DNA of 64,000 nt, taken from an uncultured Alistipes sp. GTDB lineage: Bacteria; Bacteroidota; Bacteroidia; Bacteroidales; Rikenellaceae. The notes under the pieces were generated by a model. It was not told the origin of the DNA. It searched no databases and saw only the letters and a list, made by a program, of their open reading frames with translations. Position 1 is the first letter of the stretch; every line of letters starts with the position of its first letter. This document shows positions 24,628 through 33,127 of this stretch, piece after piece. Where the stretch lies: positions 1-64,000 of the forward strand of contig CANQDE010000005.1 of the NCBI GenBank assembly GCA_947591475.1, in the 5' to 3' direction. The translations under genes were made by a program, and so were the position numbers.

Positions 24628-24648
24628 CAGGCTTTACCGAAACGGGTT

Positions 24649-25506
24649 ATGGATTTTTTCAGCGATCTGCTCCAATACGGCTATCTGTCCCATGCGTTCA
24701 TCGCATGCGTACTGTCGGGCATCACCTGCGGAATCATCGGCACCTATATCGTATGCCGGCGCATGGTGTTCCTCGCCGGAGGGATCACCCATGCCTCGTT
24801 CGGGGGATTGGGCATCGCCTTCTATTTCGGAGCCAATCCCATCGGCGGGGCGATGATTTTCGCCGTTCTGTCGGCCCTCGGCATCGAATGGGCCGGAAGC
24901 CGCGGCCGGATCCGCGAAGATTCCGCCATCGGCATTATCTGGTCGGTCGGCATGGCGATCGGGGCGCTTTTCATGAGTCTGCGCCCGGGCTACACCTCGG
25001 GCGACCTCTCGGCCTACCTTTTCGGCAGCATCGTTACCGTAACCCGAAGCGACGTCCTCGCCCTCGCCGGACTGACCTTCGCCATTCTCATAGGGGCTTT
25101 GCTCTGGCTTCGGCCGGTGATGTACGTCGCGTTCGACCGCGAATTCGCCCGCAGCCGAGGCATACCGACCCGCCTCATCTCCTATCTGATGGCTGTTTCG
25201 GTCGCCGTAACCATCGTCCTGTCGATTCGCATCATGGGCATCGTCCTGCTCATCTCGCTGCTGACCATGCCTGTGGTCATCGTCAACGCGCTGTCGCATT
25301 CCTACCGCACGCTGACTGCTGCGGCCCCCGCCGTCGCCGTCGCAGGCAATGTCGCCGGCCTGCTCGTCAGCTACCAATACGAAGTACCCCCCGGCGCCGC
25401 CATCATATTTATCCTCACCGTCGCGCTTATTCTGATAAAACTATTAACTTTGTCGGGCGCAAACGTCGGCAAGAAACGGAACTCCTCGCATGAAAACCAT
25501 TCATAA
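24649..25506 (+). CDS. Metal (zinc/manganese-type) ABC transporter permease
   Basis: 285 residues, about eight membrane helices, ABC-3 (ZnuB/TroC) family: FLAGGITHASFGGLGIAFYFG is the conserved family segment, and ISLLTMPVVIVNAL lies in the C-terminal half. It imports zinc, manganese or iron with an ATPase and a binding protein, neither of which is in the window. Its 3' end overlaps the next gene by 17 bases, so translation is coupled. Confidence 0.88.
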   Translation: MDFFSDLLQYGYLSHAFIACVLSGITCGIIGTYIVCRRMVFLAGGITHASFGGLGIAFYFGANPIGGAMIFAVLSALGIEWAGSRGRIREDSAIGIIWSVGMAIGALFMSLRPGYTSGDLSAYLFGSIVTVTRSDVLALAGLTFAILIGALLWLRPVMYVAFDREFARSRGIPTRLISYLMAVSVAVTIVLSIRIMGIVLLISLLTMPVVIVNALSHSYRTLTAAAPAVAVAGNVAGLLVSYQYEVPPGAAIIFILTVALILIKLLTLSGANVGKKRNSSHENHS

Positions 25507-26992
25507 ATTCGTACTGAAAGCCTACCTCGGGCCGATGATCCTCACGTTTTTCATCGTGATGTTCGTCCTGCTGATGAATTTCGTATGGCGTTACATCGAC
25601 GAATTAGTCGGCAAGGGGTTGAGCACGGGCATCATCATCGAGTTGTTCACCTACGCGATGGCCAACATGATTCCGATGGGCTTGCCGCTGGCCATGCTGC
25701 TCGCCGCCATCATGACGATGGGCAACTTGGGCGAAAATTACGAATTGCTGGCCATGAAATCGGCCGGCATGTCGTTGATTCAAATCACCAAACCGTTGAT
25801 TATCCTGACCGGATTCATCGCCGTCGGCAGTTTCTTCATCACGAACAACCTCGTGCCTTATGCCAACCGAAAGATGTTCAGCATCATCTTCGACATCCGG
25901 CAGCAAAAACAGGCGCTCGAATTCAAGGATGGATTGTTCTTCAACGGCATCGAAAACATGTCGATCCGCGTGGAGCGGCAGGACCCCGATACGCATCTGC
26001 TCCACGACGTGTTGATTTACGACAACCGTTCCATCAACGGCAACATGAACACCGTCGTTGCCGATTCGGGATACATCCGCCTGTCGGACGACAAACGTTA
26101 TCTGCTCGTAACGCTTTTCAACGGGGAGACCTACGAACAAACCCGCAACAGCCAATGGTTCAACAAAAGTTCGTTGCGGCACCACCGGTTCGACATGCAG
26201 GAGCAGAAAATCGCGATGGACGGATTCGCGATGGGACGCACCGATGCCAGCCTGTTTTCGAACAGCCAGACGAAAAACATCAACGAACTGCAACAGGACA
26301 TCGACTCGCTGGAACAAACCGTGAACGCATCGACGACCCGTTCCTATGAACCGCTCTTGAAAGAGCAGCTTTTCGTTCGCGACAACTCGGTTCTTCCGAT
26401 TCCCGACAGCCTTCGCTTCGACAAAAGCGACTTTCGGAACGCGCTGATTACGGATTCGCTCGTCGATTTGCCGGTTCGGGAGAAAAGCCGCATCTGGAAC
26501 CGAGCCAGAACGTTGGCCAAGAACTCCCGCAACATGTTCGCTTTCGACGAATCGGCCTCGAAGGAATCGCTCAACCAGCTCTACCGCAGCAAGGTGGAGT
26601 GGCACAAGAAAATTTCGCTTCCGGTCTCCATCATGATCTTTTTCCTGATCGGAGCGCCGCTCGGCGCGATCATCCGCAAAGGCGGATTGGGGCTGCCGGT
26701 GGTCGTATCGGTGATTTTCTTCGTCATCTATTATATGATTAGCCTTTCGGGCGAGAAATTCGCCAAAGAGGGTACGTGGGATGCCGTCTACGGCATGTGG
26801 CTTTCGACGATGGTCCTGACCCCCATCGCCGCCTACTTGACCTACAAGGCGACCAACGATTCCGGCTTGCTCGACACCGATTGGTACATCGGGAAAATCA
26901 AAGCGTTGCGCGAAAAAGTCGAACCGCGCATCGTCGGATTACTGCACGCCATAAAACGCAAACGTCATGACAAAAGAGACAGTATTGAATAG
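25490..26992 (+). CDS. LptF/LptG-family permease
   Basis: 500 residues. Three N-terminal membrane helices, a periplasmic beta-jellyroll-like region (about 125-240) followed by a long linker, and three C-terminal helices ([21 protein letters not shown]) form the YjgP/YjgQ family. The protein passes LPS from the inner membrane to the Lpt bridge together with LptB and LptC. The linker rich in Ser/Asp/Gln ([14 protein letters not shown]) is longer than in enterobacterial homologues, as in other Bacteroidetes. It overlaps the neighbours at both ends. Confidence 0.9.
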   Translation: MKTIHKFVLKAYLGPMILTFFIVMFVLLMNFVWRYIDELVGKGLSTGIIIELFTYAMANMIPMGLPLAMLLAAIMTMGNLGENYELLAMKSAGMSLIQITKPLIILTGFIAVGSFFITNNLVPYANRKMFSIIFDIRQQKQALEFKDGLFFNGIENMSIRVERQDPDTHLLHDVLIYDNRSINGNMNTVVADSGYIRLSDDKRYLLVTLFNGETYEQTRNSQWFNKSSLRHHRFDMQEQKIAMDGFAMGRTDASLFSNSQTKNINELQQDIDSLEQTVNASTTRSYEPLLKEQLFVRDNSVLPIPDSLRFDKSDFRNALITDSLVDLPVREKSRIWNRARTLAKNSRNMFAFDESASKESLNQLYRSKVEWHKKISLPVSIMIFFLIGAPLGAIIRKGGLGLPVVVSVIFFVIYYMISLSGEKFAKEGTWDAVYGMWLSTMVLTPIAAYLTYKATNDSGLLDTDWYIGKIKALREKVEPRIVGLLHAIKRKRHDKRDSIE

Positions 26993-28190
26993 GGTAGAGG
27001 AGGTCATCGAGGACTTCCGGAATGGAAAAATCGTCATCGTCGTTGATGACGAAGATCGTGAGAATGAAGGCGATTTCATCGTCGCCGCTGAGAAAATCAC
27101 GCCCGAAATCGTCAATTTCATGCTCAAAGAGGGGCGGGGCGTACTTTGTGCTCCGCTTTCGGAAGAGCGTTGCGAGGAGTTGGAACTCAACATGATGGAG
27201 CAGAACAACACCTCGTTGTTGGGAACGCCGTTCACTGTTACGGTCGATCTGTTGGGACACGGCTGCACGACCGGCGTCTCCATCCACGACCGTGCGGCCA
27301 CCATCCGCGCGCTCGCCGACCCATCGACCCGTCCGTCCGATTTGGGCCGGCCGGGACATATCAATCCGTTGCGGGCCCGTCAGAAAGGCGTCCTGCGACG
27401 CCCCGGACATACCGAAGCGGCCGTCGATCTGGCACGGCTCGCCGGTCTGCATCCCGCCGGAGCCTTGATCGAAATCATGAATCCCGACGGAACGATGGCC
27501 CGCCTACCGCAGTTGGTCGAAATCGCGCGCCGGTTCGGATTGAAAATCATCTCCATCGCCTCGCTCATCGCCTACCGGCTCAAAGAGGAATCGCTGATCG
27601 AACGCGGCGAAACGGCCGACATGCCCACCCAGTGGGGCCATTTCAAAATCACGGCCTTCCGCCAAAAGAGCAACGGGCTGGAACACATGGCCATCACCAA
27701 AGGCGAGTGGCGGGACGACGAACCGGTCTTGATTCGCGTCCACTCCTCGTGCGCCACGGGCGACATTCTCGGTTCCTGCCGCTGCGACTGCGGCGCCCAA
27801 CTGCACGAAGCGATGCAGATGATCGAAAAAGAAGGGAAAGGTGCCATCGTTTACCTCAATCAGGAGGGGCGGGGCATCGGCCTGTTCAATAAAATACGTG
27901 CCTATAAATTGCAGGAAGAGGGGCTCGACACGGTTGACGCCAACATCGAATTGGGCTTCCGGCCCGACGAACGCGATTACGGGGTCGGGGCGAGCATCAT
28001 CCGCGAGCTGGGCATCAAACGGATGCGCCTAATGACCAACAACCCGTTGAAACGGGCCGGTTTAGAGGGGTACGGATTGAGCATCGAGGAGATCGTTCCC
28101 ATCGTCATCGCGCCCAACCCCTACAACCTCCACTATTTAGAAACCAAAGAGGAGCGGATGCACCACTGTTTAGGATTGCACAAACATTGA
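26967..28190 (+). CDS. ribBA: Bifunctional DHBP synthase / GTP cyclohydrolase II
   Basis: 407 residues. The N-terminal half is 3,4-dihydroxy-2-butanone-4-phosphate synthase ([13 protein letters not shown] acidic loop, [30 protein letters not shown]). The C-terminal half is GTP cyclohydrolase II with zinc site [21 protein letters not shown] and the catalytic NQEGRGIGL. It supplies both precursors of riboflavin. Its start overlaps the LptF/G gene by 26 bases. No FMN riboswitch lies upstream, as expected for an internal operon gene. Confidence 0.96.
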   Translation: MTKETVLNRVEEVIEDFRNGKIVIVVDDEDRENEGDFIVAAEKITPEIVNFMLKEGRGVLCAPLSEERCEELELNMMEQNNTSLLGTPFTVTVDLLGHGCTTGVSIHDRAATIRALADPSTRPSDLGRPGHINPLRARQKGVLRRPGHTEAAVDLARLAGLHPAGALIEIMNPDGTMARLPQLVEIARRFGLKIISIASLIAYRLKEESLIERGETADMPTQWGHFKITAFRQKSNGLEHMAITKGEWRDDEPVLIRVHSSCATGDILGSCRCDCGAQLHEAMQMIEKEGKGAIVYLNQEGRGIGLFNKIRAYKLQEEGLDTVDANIELGFRPDERDYGVGASIIRELGIKRMRLMTNNPLKRAGLEGYGLSIEEIVPIVIAPNPYNLHYLETKEERMHHCLGLHKH

Positions 28191-28200
28191 TTCACTCCGC

Positions 28201-28584
28201 ATGAAAATTGCACACGTGGCACTTTGGACCGAACGGCTCGAAGAACTTCGGGATTTTTACATTCGCTATTTCGGCGGTTGCAGCAACAGAAAATACACCA
28301 ATCCGTCCAAAGGATTCGAATCCTATTTCATCGCATTCGAGGAGGGTTGCCGATTGGAGTTGATGCACCGAACCGACATTCGCTCCCGATCCAACGAAGA
28401 ACAGCTGGGATATTGCCATTTAGCATTCGAATGTGCTTCACAGGAGGAAGTGCGAATATTGACCGAACGCCTACGTAACGACGGTTATCGGATTCTCGGA
28501 GAACCGCGTATTACGGGAGACGGGTATTTCGAAAGCATCGTATCCGATCCCGACGGTAATTCGGTCGAAATCGTTTCCGAATAA
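28201..28584 (+). CDS. VOC-family (glyoxalase-like) protein
   Basis: 127 residues with two beta-alpha-beta-beta-beta modules. HVALWTERLEELRDFYIRYFGG starts the first, LELMHR ends it, GYCHLAFECAS starts the second, and DPDGNSVEIV ends it. The His at 5 (KIAHVAL), Glu in RLELM, His in CHLAF and Glu in SVEIV fit the metal ligands of glyoxalase-type enzymes. The substrate is unknown. It lies 10 bases after ribBA and 14 before fmt. Confidence 0.86.
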   Translation: MKIAHVALWTERLEELRDFYIRYFGGCSNRKYTNPSKGFESYFIAFEEGCRLELMHRTDIRSRSNEEQLGYCHLAFECASQEEVRILTERLRNDGYRILGEPRITGDGYFESIVSDPDGNSVEIVSE

Positions 28585-28598
28585 ACGAGCCAGCAATT

Positions 28599-29567
28599 AT
28601 GAACGCCAAGGATTTACGCATCGTATTCATGGGTACGCCCGAATTCGCCGTACCCTCGCTTCGGAGATTGGTCGCCGAAGGCTATAACGTCGTGGCCGTC
28701 GTTACGGCACCCGACAAACCGGCCGGCCGCGGCCAACAACTGCGCAAAAGCGAGGTGAAAATCGCTGCCGAAGAGTTGGGCCTGCCGATCTTGCAACCCG
28801 AAAAGCTCAAAGCCCCGGAGTTCGTCGACGCGATGCGCGCACTTCGGCCAGACTTGGGAATCGTCATCGCTTTTCGAATGCTTCCAGAGGTAATTTGGGC
28901 CATGCCCCGATGGGGAACTTTCAACCTGCACGCCTCATTGCTGCCCCAATATCGGGGAGCGGCGCCCATCAACTGGGCCCTCATCAACGGCGAAACCGAA
29001 ACGGGCATCACCACCTTTCTGCTCAATCACGAAATCGACCGAGGGGCCATTCTCGAACAGAAACGGATTCCGATCGCACCCGAAGACAACGTCGGTACGC
29101 TTTACGACCGATTGATGAATCTGGGCCCGAAACTCGTATCGGAAACGGTCGAGCGACTTGCCGCTGGAAAGGTTCAACCCTTGGAACAGGAGCAGATCGA
29201 AACGACCGACCTCAAACCGGCGCCCAAAATTTTCAAAGAGGATTGCCGCATCGACTGGCGCTGGAACGGCGAACGCATCGTCAACTTCATTCGCGGCCTT
29301 TCGCCCTATCCGGCCGCATGGAGCCCGATGTACCGCCAAGATGCCGAGGCAACCACAGCCAAAATTTTCAAAGCCCGCTTCGAGCCCGCTTCGACCGCCG
29401 CCATTCCGGGCACCATCCGCAGCGATGCACCCGATGAACTGGCCGTCGCCTGTGCCGACGGCTGGATACAAGTAGCTGAAATCCAGCTTGCCGGAAAACG
29501 CCGCCTGTCCGTACACGATCTGCTGTTAGGATTCCGCAAAATCGAGACTTACCGATTCCACGATTAA
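28599..29567 (+). CDS. fmt: Methionyl-tRNA formyltransferase
   Basis: 322 residues. VFMGTPEFAVPSL begins the formyl-transferase domain, LHASLLPQYRGAAPINWALINGE carries the catalytic Asn-His-Asp neighbourhood, and an OB-like C-terminal domain follows from about 205. It formylates initiator Met-tRNA using 10-formyl-THF. The common HGSLLP is HASLLP here. It is the last gene of the forward run and is followed by a strong terminator. Confidence 0.96.
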   Translation: MNAKDLRIVFMGTPEFAVPSLRRLVAEGYNVVAVVTAPDKPAGRGQQLRKSEVKIAAEELGLPILQPEKLKAPEFVDAMRALRPDLGIVIAFRMLPEVIWAMPRWGTFNLHASLLPQYRGAAPINWALINGETETGITTFLLNHEIDRGAILEQKRIPIAPEDNVGTLYDRLMNLGPKLVSETVERLAAGKVQPLEQEQIETTDLKPAPKIFKEDCRIDWRWNGERIVNFIRGLSPYPAAWSPMYRQDAEATTAKIFKARFEPASTAAIPGTIRSDAPDELAVACADGWIQVAEIQLAGKRRLSVHDLLLGFRKIETYRFHD

Positions 29568-29570
29568 CGA

Positions 29571-29605
29571 AAAACCTCCCCGCTTGTCAAAACGGGGAGG
29601 TTTTT
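29571..29605. terminator. Bidirectional terminator
   Basis: AAAACCTCCCCG/CGGGGAGGTTTT, a perfect 12-bp stem with a 10-base loop, flanked by A on the left and T on the right. It separates fmt from the convergent peroxiredoxin gene. Confidence 0.92.
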
Positions 29606-29615
29606 CGATTCGCAT

Positions 29616-30323
29616 TCAGGCTTCCACCGGTTGCGGCTTTTCGGCTTTCGTGTCGGTCTGCGGCAACGGTTTCATGCAGAAATACCATTCATAACATTTC
29701 ATGCCTTCGGCCGACTGCTCCGTTCCGTCGTAGGTCGTAGGAGCGGGCACCACAATGTCCTCGCCCGGACGCCAGTCGGCAGGCAATGCCACCTTGTACT
29801 TATCAACGGTCTGCAATCCGACCAACACCCGTTTCAGTTCGTCGAAATTGCGCCCCAGCTGCGCCGGATAGCAGATGATCGCCCGAATCGTCGCTGTCGG
29901 ATCGATAAAGAAAACCGACCGCACGGCCGTCGTCGAACTGGCATTCGGTTGTACCATGCCGTACTTTCGGGCCACCTCCATCGACATGTCGGCAATCAAC
30001 GGGAAACGCAGGTCGACCTTTTTATGCCCTCGGTATTCGATTCGGTCATGAATCGAGCGCAGCCATGCGATGTGGCTCGAAAGCGTGCCGACCGACAATC
30101 CGATCAACCGGCAATTCAGCGCTTCGAACTCTTGCTGCATCGCCCCGAACAGAACGAATTCCGACGTGCATATCGCCGTAAAATCGGACGGATGGCTGAA
30201 CAGAATCACCCATTTTCCTTTGAATTCCTGCGGGAAGCGGATTTTTCCCTGCGTGGTCTCGGCTTCGAACGACGGAGCCTTATCGCCGATAAGCGGCATC
30301 GTGGTGCATGTTTGATTTTCCAT
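29616..30323 (-). CDS. Peroxiredoxin (1-Cys/Prx6-like)
   Basis: 235 residues from the ATG at 30323. The peroxidatic motif is PSDFTAIC (Cys 52). The C-terminal extension beyond residue 160 (LGRNFDELKRVL, ALPADWRPGEDIV, MKCYEWYFCMKPL) is the Prx6/AhpC C-terminal dimerisation arm; the two Cys near the end (KCYEWYFC) could act as resolving residues. It reduces peroxides. An upstream in-frame extension to 30566 is open but is antisense to the neighbouring gene and lacks family similarity. It is divergent from the ferritin-like gene. Confidence 0.9.
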   Translation of the reverse strand: MENQTCTTMPLIGDKAPSFEAETTQGKIRFPQEFKGKWVILFSHPSDFTAICTSEFVLFGAMQQEFEALNCRLIGLSVGTLSSHIAWLRSIHDRIEYRGHKKVDLRFPLIADMSMEVARKYGMVQPNASSTTAVRSVFFIDPTATIRAIICYPAQLGRNFDELKRVLVGLQTVDKYKVALPADWRPGEDIVVPAPTTYDGTEQSAEGMKCYEWYFCMKPLPQTDTKAEKPQPVEA

Positions 30324-30450
30324 AATCAGAAACTGTTGTTTTTCCGCCTGCCGCTCCTGCAAATACAATGCCCCGCCGAGAAGTGCATCCGACGCTGTTT
30401 TTGTGGTATGCAATTTGCCGGATAAGCCGAATAAACCAAAATTCGCAACG

Positions 30451-31122
30451 ATGAAAACGTACAACGACGACGAAAAAGCGATGAAAACCGACAAATCCGG
30501 CCGCAAGTCGGAATCGACGACCGCAACCAAAGCCGGAACCCGCAAGACAACCACCGCAAAGGCCAAAACGACCGGCGTTTCGAAATCGACCGCCTCGACA
30601 GCCTCAAAAAGCCGCTACACGGGCGATGCCGAATCGGACTTCCACACCTTTTTCGTGGACGCGCTCAAAGACATCTATTGGGCCGAACTGCATCTGAAAA
30701 AGGGGCTCGTAAAGATGTGCAAGGCCTCCACGACCGAGCAACTGTCCGAGGCATTCAGCAAACATTACGACGAAGGCGATCAGCAAATCGCCGAATTGGA
30801 GACCGTTTTCTCCCTGCTGGGCGAGAACCCCGAAGCCAAACGGTGCGAAGCGATGGCCGGTCTGCTCGAAGAGGTGGAATCGATCATTTCCGACACCAAA
30901 CGCAACAGCTTCGTGCGGGATGCCGGTTTGATTCTGGCCGCCCAGAAGGTCGAGCATTACGAAATCGCCACCTACGGGACGTTGTATGCGTTGGCCGCCT
31001 ATCTGCCCGAGAAGAAGGTTCAGAAAGTGTTGGGGACGATTCTGGCCGAAGAGAAAAAGACCGACGTCGCATTGACCAAGTTGGCCGAGGAGTTCATCAA
31101 CGAATGCGCAGCGGTGGAGTAA
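30451..31122 (+). CDS. DUF892 (YciE/YciF-like) ferritin-like protein with a basic N-terminal tail
   Basis: 223 residues. Residues 1-58 are disordered and rich in Lys, Thr, Ser and Ala (TKAGTRKTTTAKAKTTG). The rest is a four-helix ferritin-like bundle: FFVDALKDIYWAELHL, QIAELETVFSLLG, HYEIATYGTLYALA, EEKKTDVALTKLAEEF, with the Glu and His residues of a di-iron site. This DUF892 family belongs to stress and catalase-associated proteins. The basic tail resembles the DNA-binding tails of some Dps-like proteins, an inference only. It begins 127 bases from the divergent peroxiredoxin. Confidence 0.87.
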   Translation: MKTYNDDEKAMKTDKSGRKSESTTATKAGTRKTTTAKAKTTGVSKSTASTASKSRYTGDAESDFHTFFVDALKDIYWAELHLKKGLVKMCKASTTEQLSEAFSKHYDEGDQQIAELETVFSLLGENPEAKRCEAMAGLLEEVESIISDTKRNSFVRDAGLILAAQKVEHYEIATYGTLYALAAYLPEKKVQKVLGTILAEEKKTDVALTKLAEEFINECAAVE

Positions 31123-31145
31123 CATTTTTCCGCACAGATACGATA

Positions 31146-31171
31146 GAGAGGGCTTGCGCCCTCTCTTTTTT
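31146..31171 (+). terminator. Terminator after the ferritin-like gene
   Basis: GAGAGGGC/GCCCTCTC, an 8-bp perfect stem with a TTGC loop, followed by six T residues. It lies 24 bases past the stop codon. Confidence 0.93.
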
Positions 31172-31189
31172 ATTCCTGCAAAATTTGTA

Positions 31190-31197
31190 TATATTTG
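31190..31197 (+). promoter_or_regulatory. -7 box of a likely noncoding transcript
   Basis: TATATTTG is an exact consensus -7 element; TTTT from the preceding terminator occupies the -33 position. It directly follows a terminator and precedes 300 bases without a gene, so it would start a transcript that is not simply the Sel1 gene leader. Confidence 0.6.
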
Positions 31198-31202
31198 CAT
31201 GT

Positions 31203-31303
31203 GAAAACCCACTAATCGCTTATGCCTATGGAATAGAAACACCGAAAACACCGACGCTGCGGGCATAGCGTCGCAAACATATCAAAAGCGCATCGGCTTT
31301 TCT
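31203..31303 (+). ncRNA. Candidate small RNA, upstream half
   Basis: Starting at the TATATTTG promoter, the stretch can form GACGCT/AGCGTC (31253-31258 with 31267-31272) or, alternatively, CGCTTATGCC/GGCATAGCG (31218-31227 with 31262-31270), two mutually exclusive stems. It ends in AAAAGC-GCATCG-GCTTTT-CTTCTT at 31284-31307, a weak terminator. No long frame with a start codon fits. It may be one RNA with the rod that follows. The class is not assigned; I cannot run a covariance search. Confidence 0.4.
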
Positions 31304-31307
31304 TCTT

Positions 31308-31421
31308 GTAGCAGGAAATTGGACACTTTCTGACAAGTTGGGAATTAAAGTTGATGCTCGCGCTGTTTCGGCGCGGGCATTTCTTTCATCCAACTTGTAG
31401 GTCGTCCAATACCTCTGCTAC
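31308..31421 (+). ncRNA. Candidate structured RNA: long nested rod
   Basis: Three nested pairings build one rod of about 114 bases: GTAGCAG..TTGGAC (31308-31324) with GTCCAA..CTGCTAC (31404-31421), ACAAGTTGG (31333-31341) with CCAACTTGT (31390-31398), and ATGCTCGCGC (31354-31363) with GCGCGGGCAT (31371-31380), separated by asymmetric internal loops. Such a rod with internal bubbles could be a 6S-like RNA, a cis-regulatory leader of the Sel1 gene that begins 83 bases later, or a palindromic mobile repeat (MITE). The sequence supports folding strongly but not the class. Confidence 0.55.
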
Positions 31422-31503
31422 GGATTAAAGAAATTTGTCCGCGTTTTTTATGCCCGAACCCAAACAAAAAAATCGAAAACAGCGAATTAAAAAATTTACC
31501 ATC

Positions 31504-32460
31504 ATGAAAAAACTCGGTTTATTGCTATGTTTCATCTTCCTCGTCGGCATCGGCTTTGCGCAGGATGCCCAAAGCTATTTGGACAAAGGAGTTGAATATT
31601 ACAACGCAAAAAATTACAGTCAGGCGATTCCCTATTTCAAGAAAGCGAATGAATTAGCAGGAGGGAATCATGCAGGATGCCAATGTAATATCGGACAATG
31701 TTATAGATTGACAGAAAATTATACTCAGGCGGTTGATTGGTACCGTAAAGCCGCAGAGCAAGGACATGCCGCTGCACAATTTAATTTAGGGGTATGTTAT
31801 GATGATGGTCAAGGGGTAACAGAGGACGATGCAGAAGCAGTTTATTGGTACCGCAAAGCCGCAGAGCAAGGATATGCCGCTGCACAATTTAATTTAGGGG
31901 TACGTTATAACAATGGTCAAGGCGTAACAAAGGACGATGCACAGGCCGTTTATTGGTATCGTAAAGCGGCAGAGCAAAGACATGCCACTGCACAATATAA
32001 TTTAGGGGTATGTTATGACAATGGTCAAGGCGTAACAAAGGACGATGCAGAAGCAGTTTATTGGTATCGTAAAGCCGCAGAGCAAGGAGATGCCATGGCA
32101 CAATATAATTTAGGGGTACATTATGCGAATGGTCAGGGGGTAACAAAGGACGAAGTGTTGGCGGTTAGATTGTGGCGTAAAGCGGCAGAGCAAGAATTTG
32201 CCGATGCACAATTTAATTTAGGGCGTGCTTATGCGAATGGTAAAGGAGTGGAGAAAAATGAATCGTTTGCGGTTAATTGGTTTCGCAAAGCCGCAGAACA
32301 AGGGCATGGAGATGCGCAAGGTCAGTTAAGTCTATGTTATTATTTGGGAACAGGGGTTGCCAAAGATTTGGAACAGGCAAAATATTGGGGCCGAAAAGCA
32401 GTCGCGCAAGAAATGGATCCGTTGCTAAAAACGGTCATAGAAACCGCTGTGTTGAAGTAA
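31504..32460 (+). CDS. Exported Sel1-repeat protein
   Basis: 318 residues from the ATG at 31504 (MKKLGLLLCF), with a signal peptide ending near GFAQ. A TPR-like unit (about 23-87) is followed by six Sel1 repeats of 36 residues, each close to AAAQFNLGVCYDDGQGVTED and ending WYRKAAEQG. The first four are nearly identical in DNA (period 108 bases), a sign of recent duplication or recombination. Sel1 arrays are protein-binding solenoids. The gene is more AT-rich than its neighbours. An upstream in-frame ATG at about 31450 would add a basic, signal-less lead and is not favoured. Confidence 0.88.
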   Translation: MKKLGLLLCFIFLVGIGFAQDAQSYLDKGVEYYNAKNYSQAIPYFKKANELAGGNHAGCQCNIGQCYRLTENYTQAVDWYRKAAEQGHAAAQFNLGVCYDDGQGVTEDDAEAVYWYRKAAEQGYAAAQFNLGVRYNNGQGVTKDDAQAVYWYRKAAEQRHATAQYNLGVCYDNGQGVTKDDAEAVYWYRKAAEQGDAMAQYNLGVHYANGQGVTKDEVLAVRLWRKAAEQEFADAQFNLGRAYANGKGVEKNESFAVNWFRKAAEQGHGDAQGQLSLCYYLGTGVAKDLEQAKYWGRKAVAQEMDPLLKTVIETAVLK

Positions 32461-32524
32461 AATCACACCCGCCCGAACTATTCGACATAGGCATCGGGCT
32501 GTAACATAGAAAGATACGGAAAGA

Positions 32525-32564
32525 AAACGGGGCTGCCTAAATCGGTTAGGCAGCCCCGTTTTTT
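32525..32564. terminator. Strong bidirectional terminator
   Basis: AAACGGGGCTGCCTAA pairs with TTAGGCAGCCCCGTTT, a 16-base perfect inverted repeat with a 5-base loop, flanked by A and T runs. It separates the Sel1 gene from the convergent vor operon. Confidence 0.93.
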
Positions 32565-32581
32565 AGGGAGAGCGGTTCTCG

Positions 32582-33127
32582 TCAGCGAATTTTTCGGATG
32601 ATTTCGCCGCCGTGCCGGATGGCTTCCTCGTTGGCCGGAAGCATCTTCCAAGCGCGCTCGGGCAACGACTTTTTCAGACCGATCATCACGTTCTCCATCG
32701 CGACGACGGGGCAAATTTTCAAATACCCGCCCAAAATCATCGTATTGAACAATTTCGACTGTCCCATGCGGGCACACTCGGCCGTAGCGTCGATAGCATA
32801 CACCGAAATATCCGTCCGCACCGGATGGCGCGTGATGCCGTTCGTGTCGTAAATCAACACGCCGCCCGGCTTCACCATCGGCTCGAATTTCTCCATCGAC
32901 TGCTGATTGAGAATGATCGCCGTGTCGAACTCATGCGCAATGGGCGACGAAATTTTCCGGTCGGAAAGGATGACCGTTACATTGGCCGTACCGCCCCGCA
33001 TCTCGGGCCCGTAAGAGGGCATCCACGTTACCTCGTAATCCTGCATCACGCCCGAATAGGCAAGAATCTTTCCCATCGAGAGGACACCTTGTCCTCCGAA
33101 ACCTGCTATGATTAATGTCTCTTTCAT
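32582..33127 (-). CDS. 2-oxoacid:ferredoxin oxidoreductase, gamma subunit
   Basis: 181 residues matching the KorC/VorC/PorG gamma domain: AGFGGQGVLSMGKILAYSGV at the start, TWMPSYGPEMRGGTANV in the middle. It contributes to CoA and electron-transfer handling in the complex that oxidises branched-chain 2-oxoacids or 2-oxoglutarate with ferredoxin. It is the last gene of the operon and overlaps the beta subunit gene by 4 bases. Confidence 0.92.
   Translation of the reverse strand: MKETLIIAGFGGQGVLSMGKILAYSGVMQDYEVTWMPSYGPEMRGGTANVTVILSDRKISSPIAHEFDTAIILNQQSMEKFEPMVKPGGVLIYDTNGITRHPVRTDISVYAIDATAECARMGQSKLFNTMILGGYLKICPVVAMENVMIGLKKSLPERAWKMLPANEEAIRHGGEIIRKIR

Noticed and set aside
23281..24648. 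741-residue open frame starting inside mtaB on the opposite strand
   Set aside because: Only its last 285 residues are coding (ABC permease). The first part is antisense to mtaB, and a full promoter lies at 24596-24627 just before the true ATG at 24649.
30324..30566. N-terminal extension of the peroxiredoxin frame
   Set aside because: The extension is antisense to the ferritin-like gene's start and lacks family similarity; the ATG at 30323 gives the normal start.
31435..31503. Upstream start for the Sel1 protein
   Set aside because: The extra residues are basic and would hide the signal peptide that begins at 31504.
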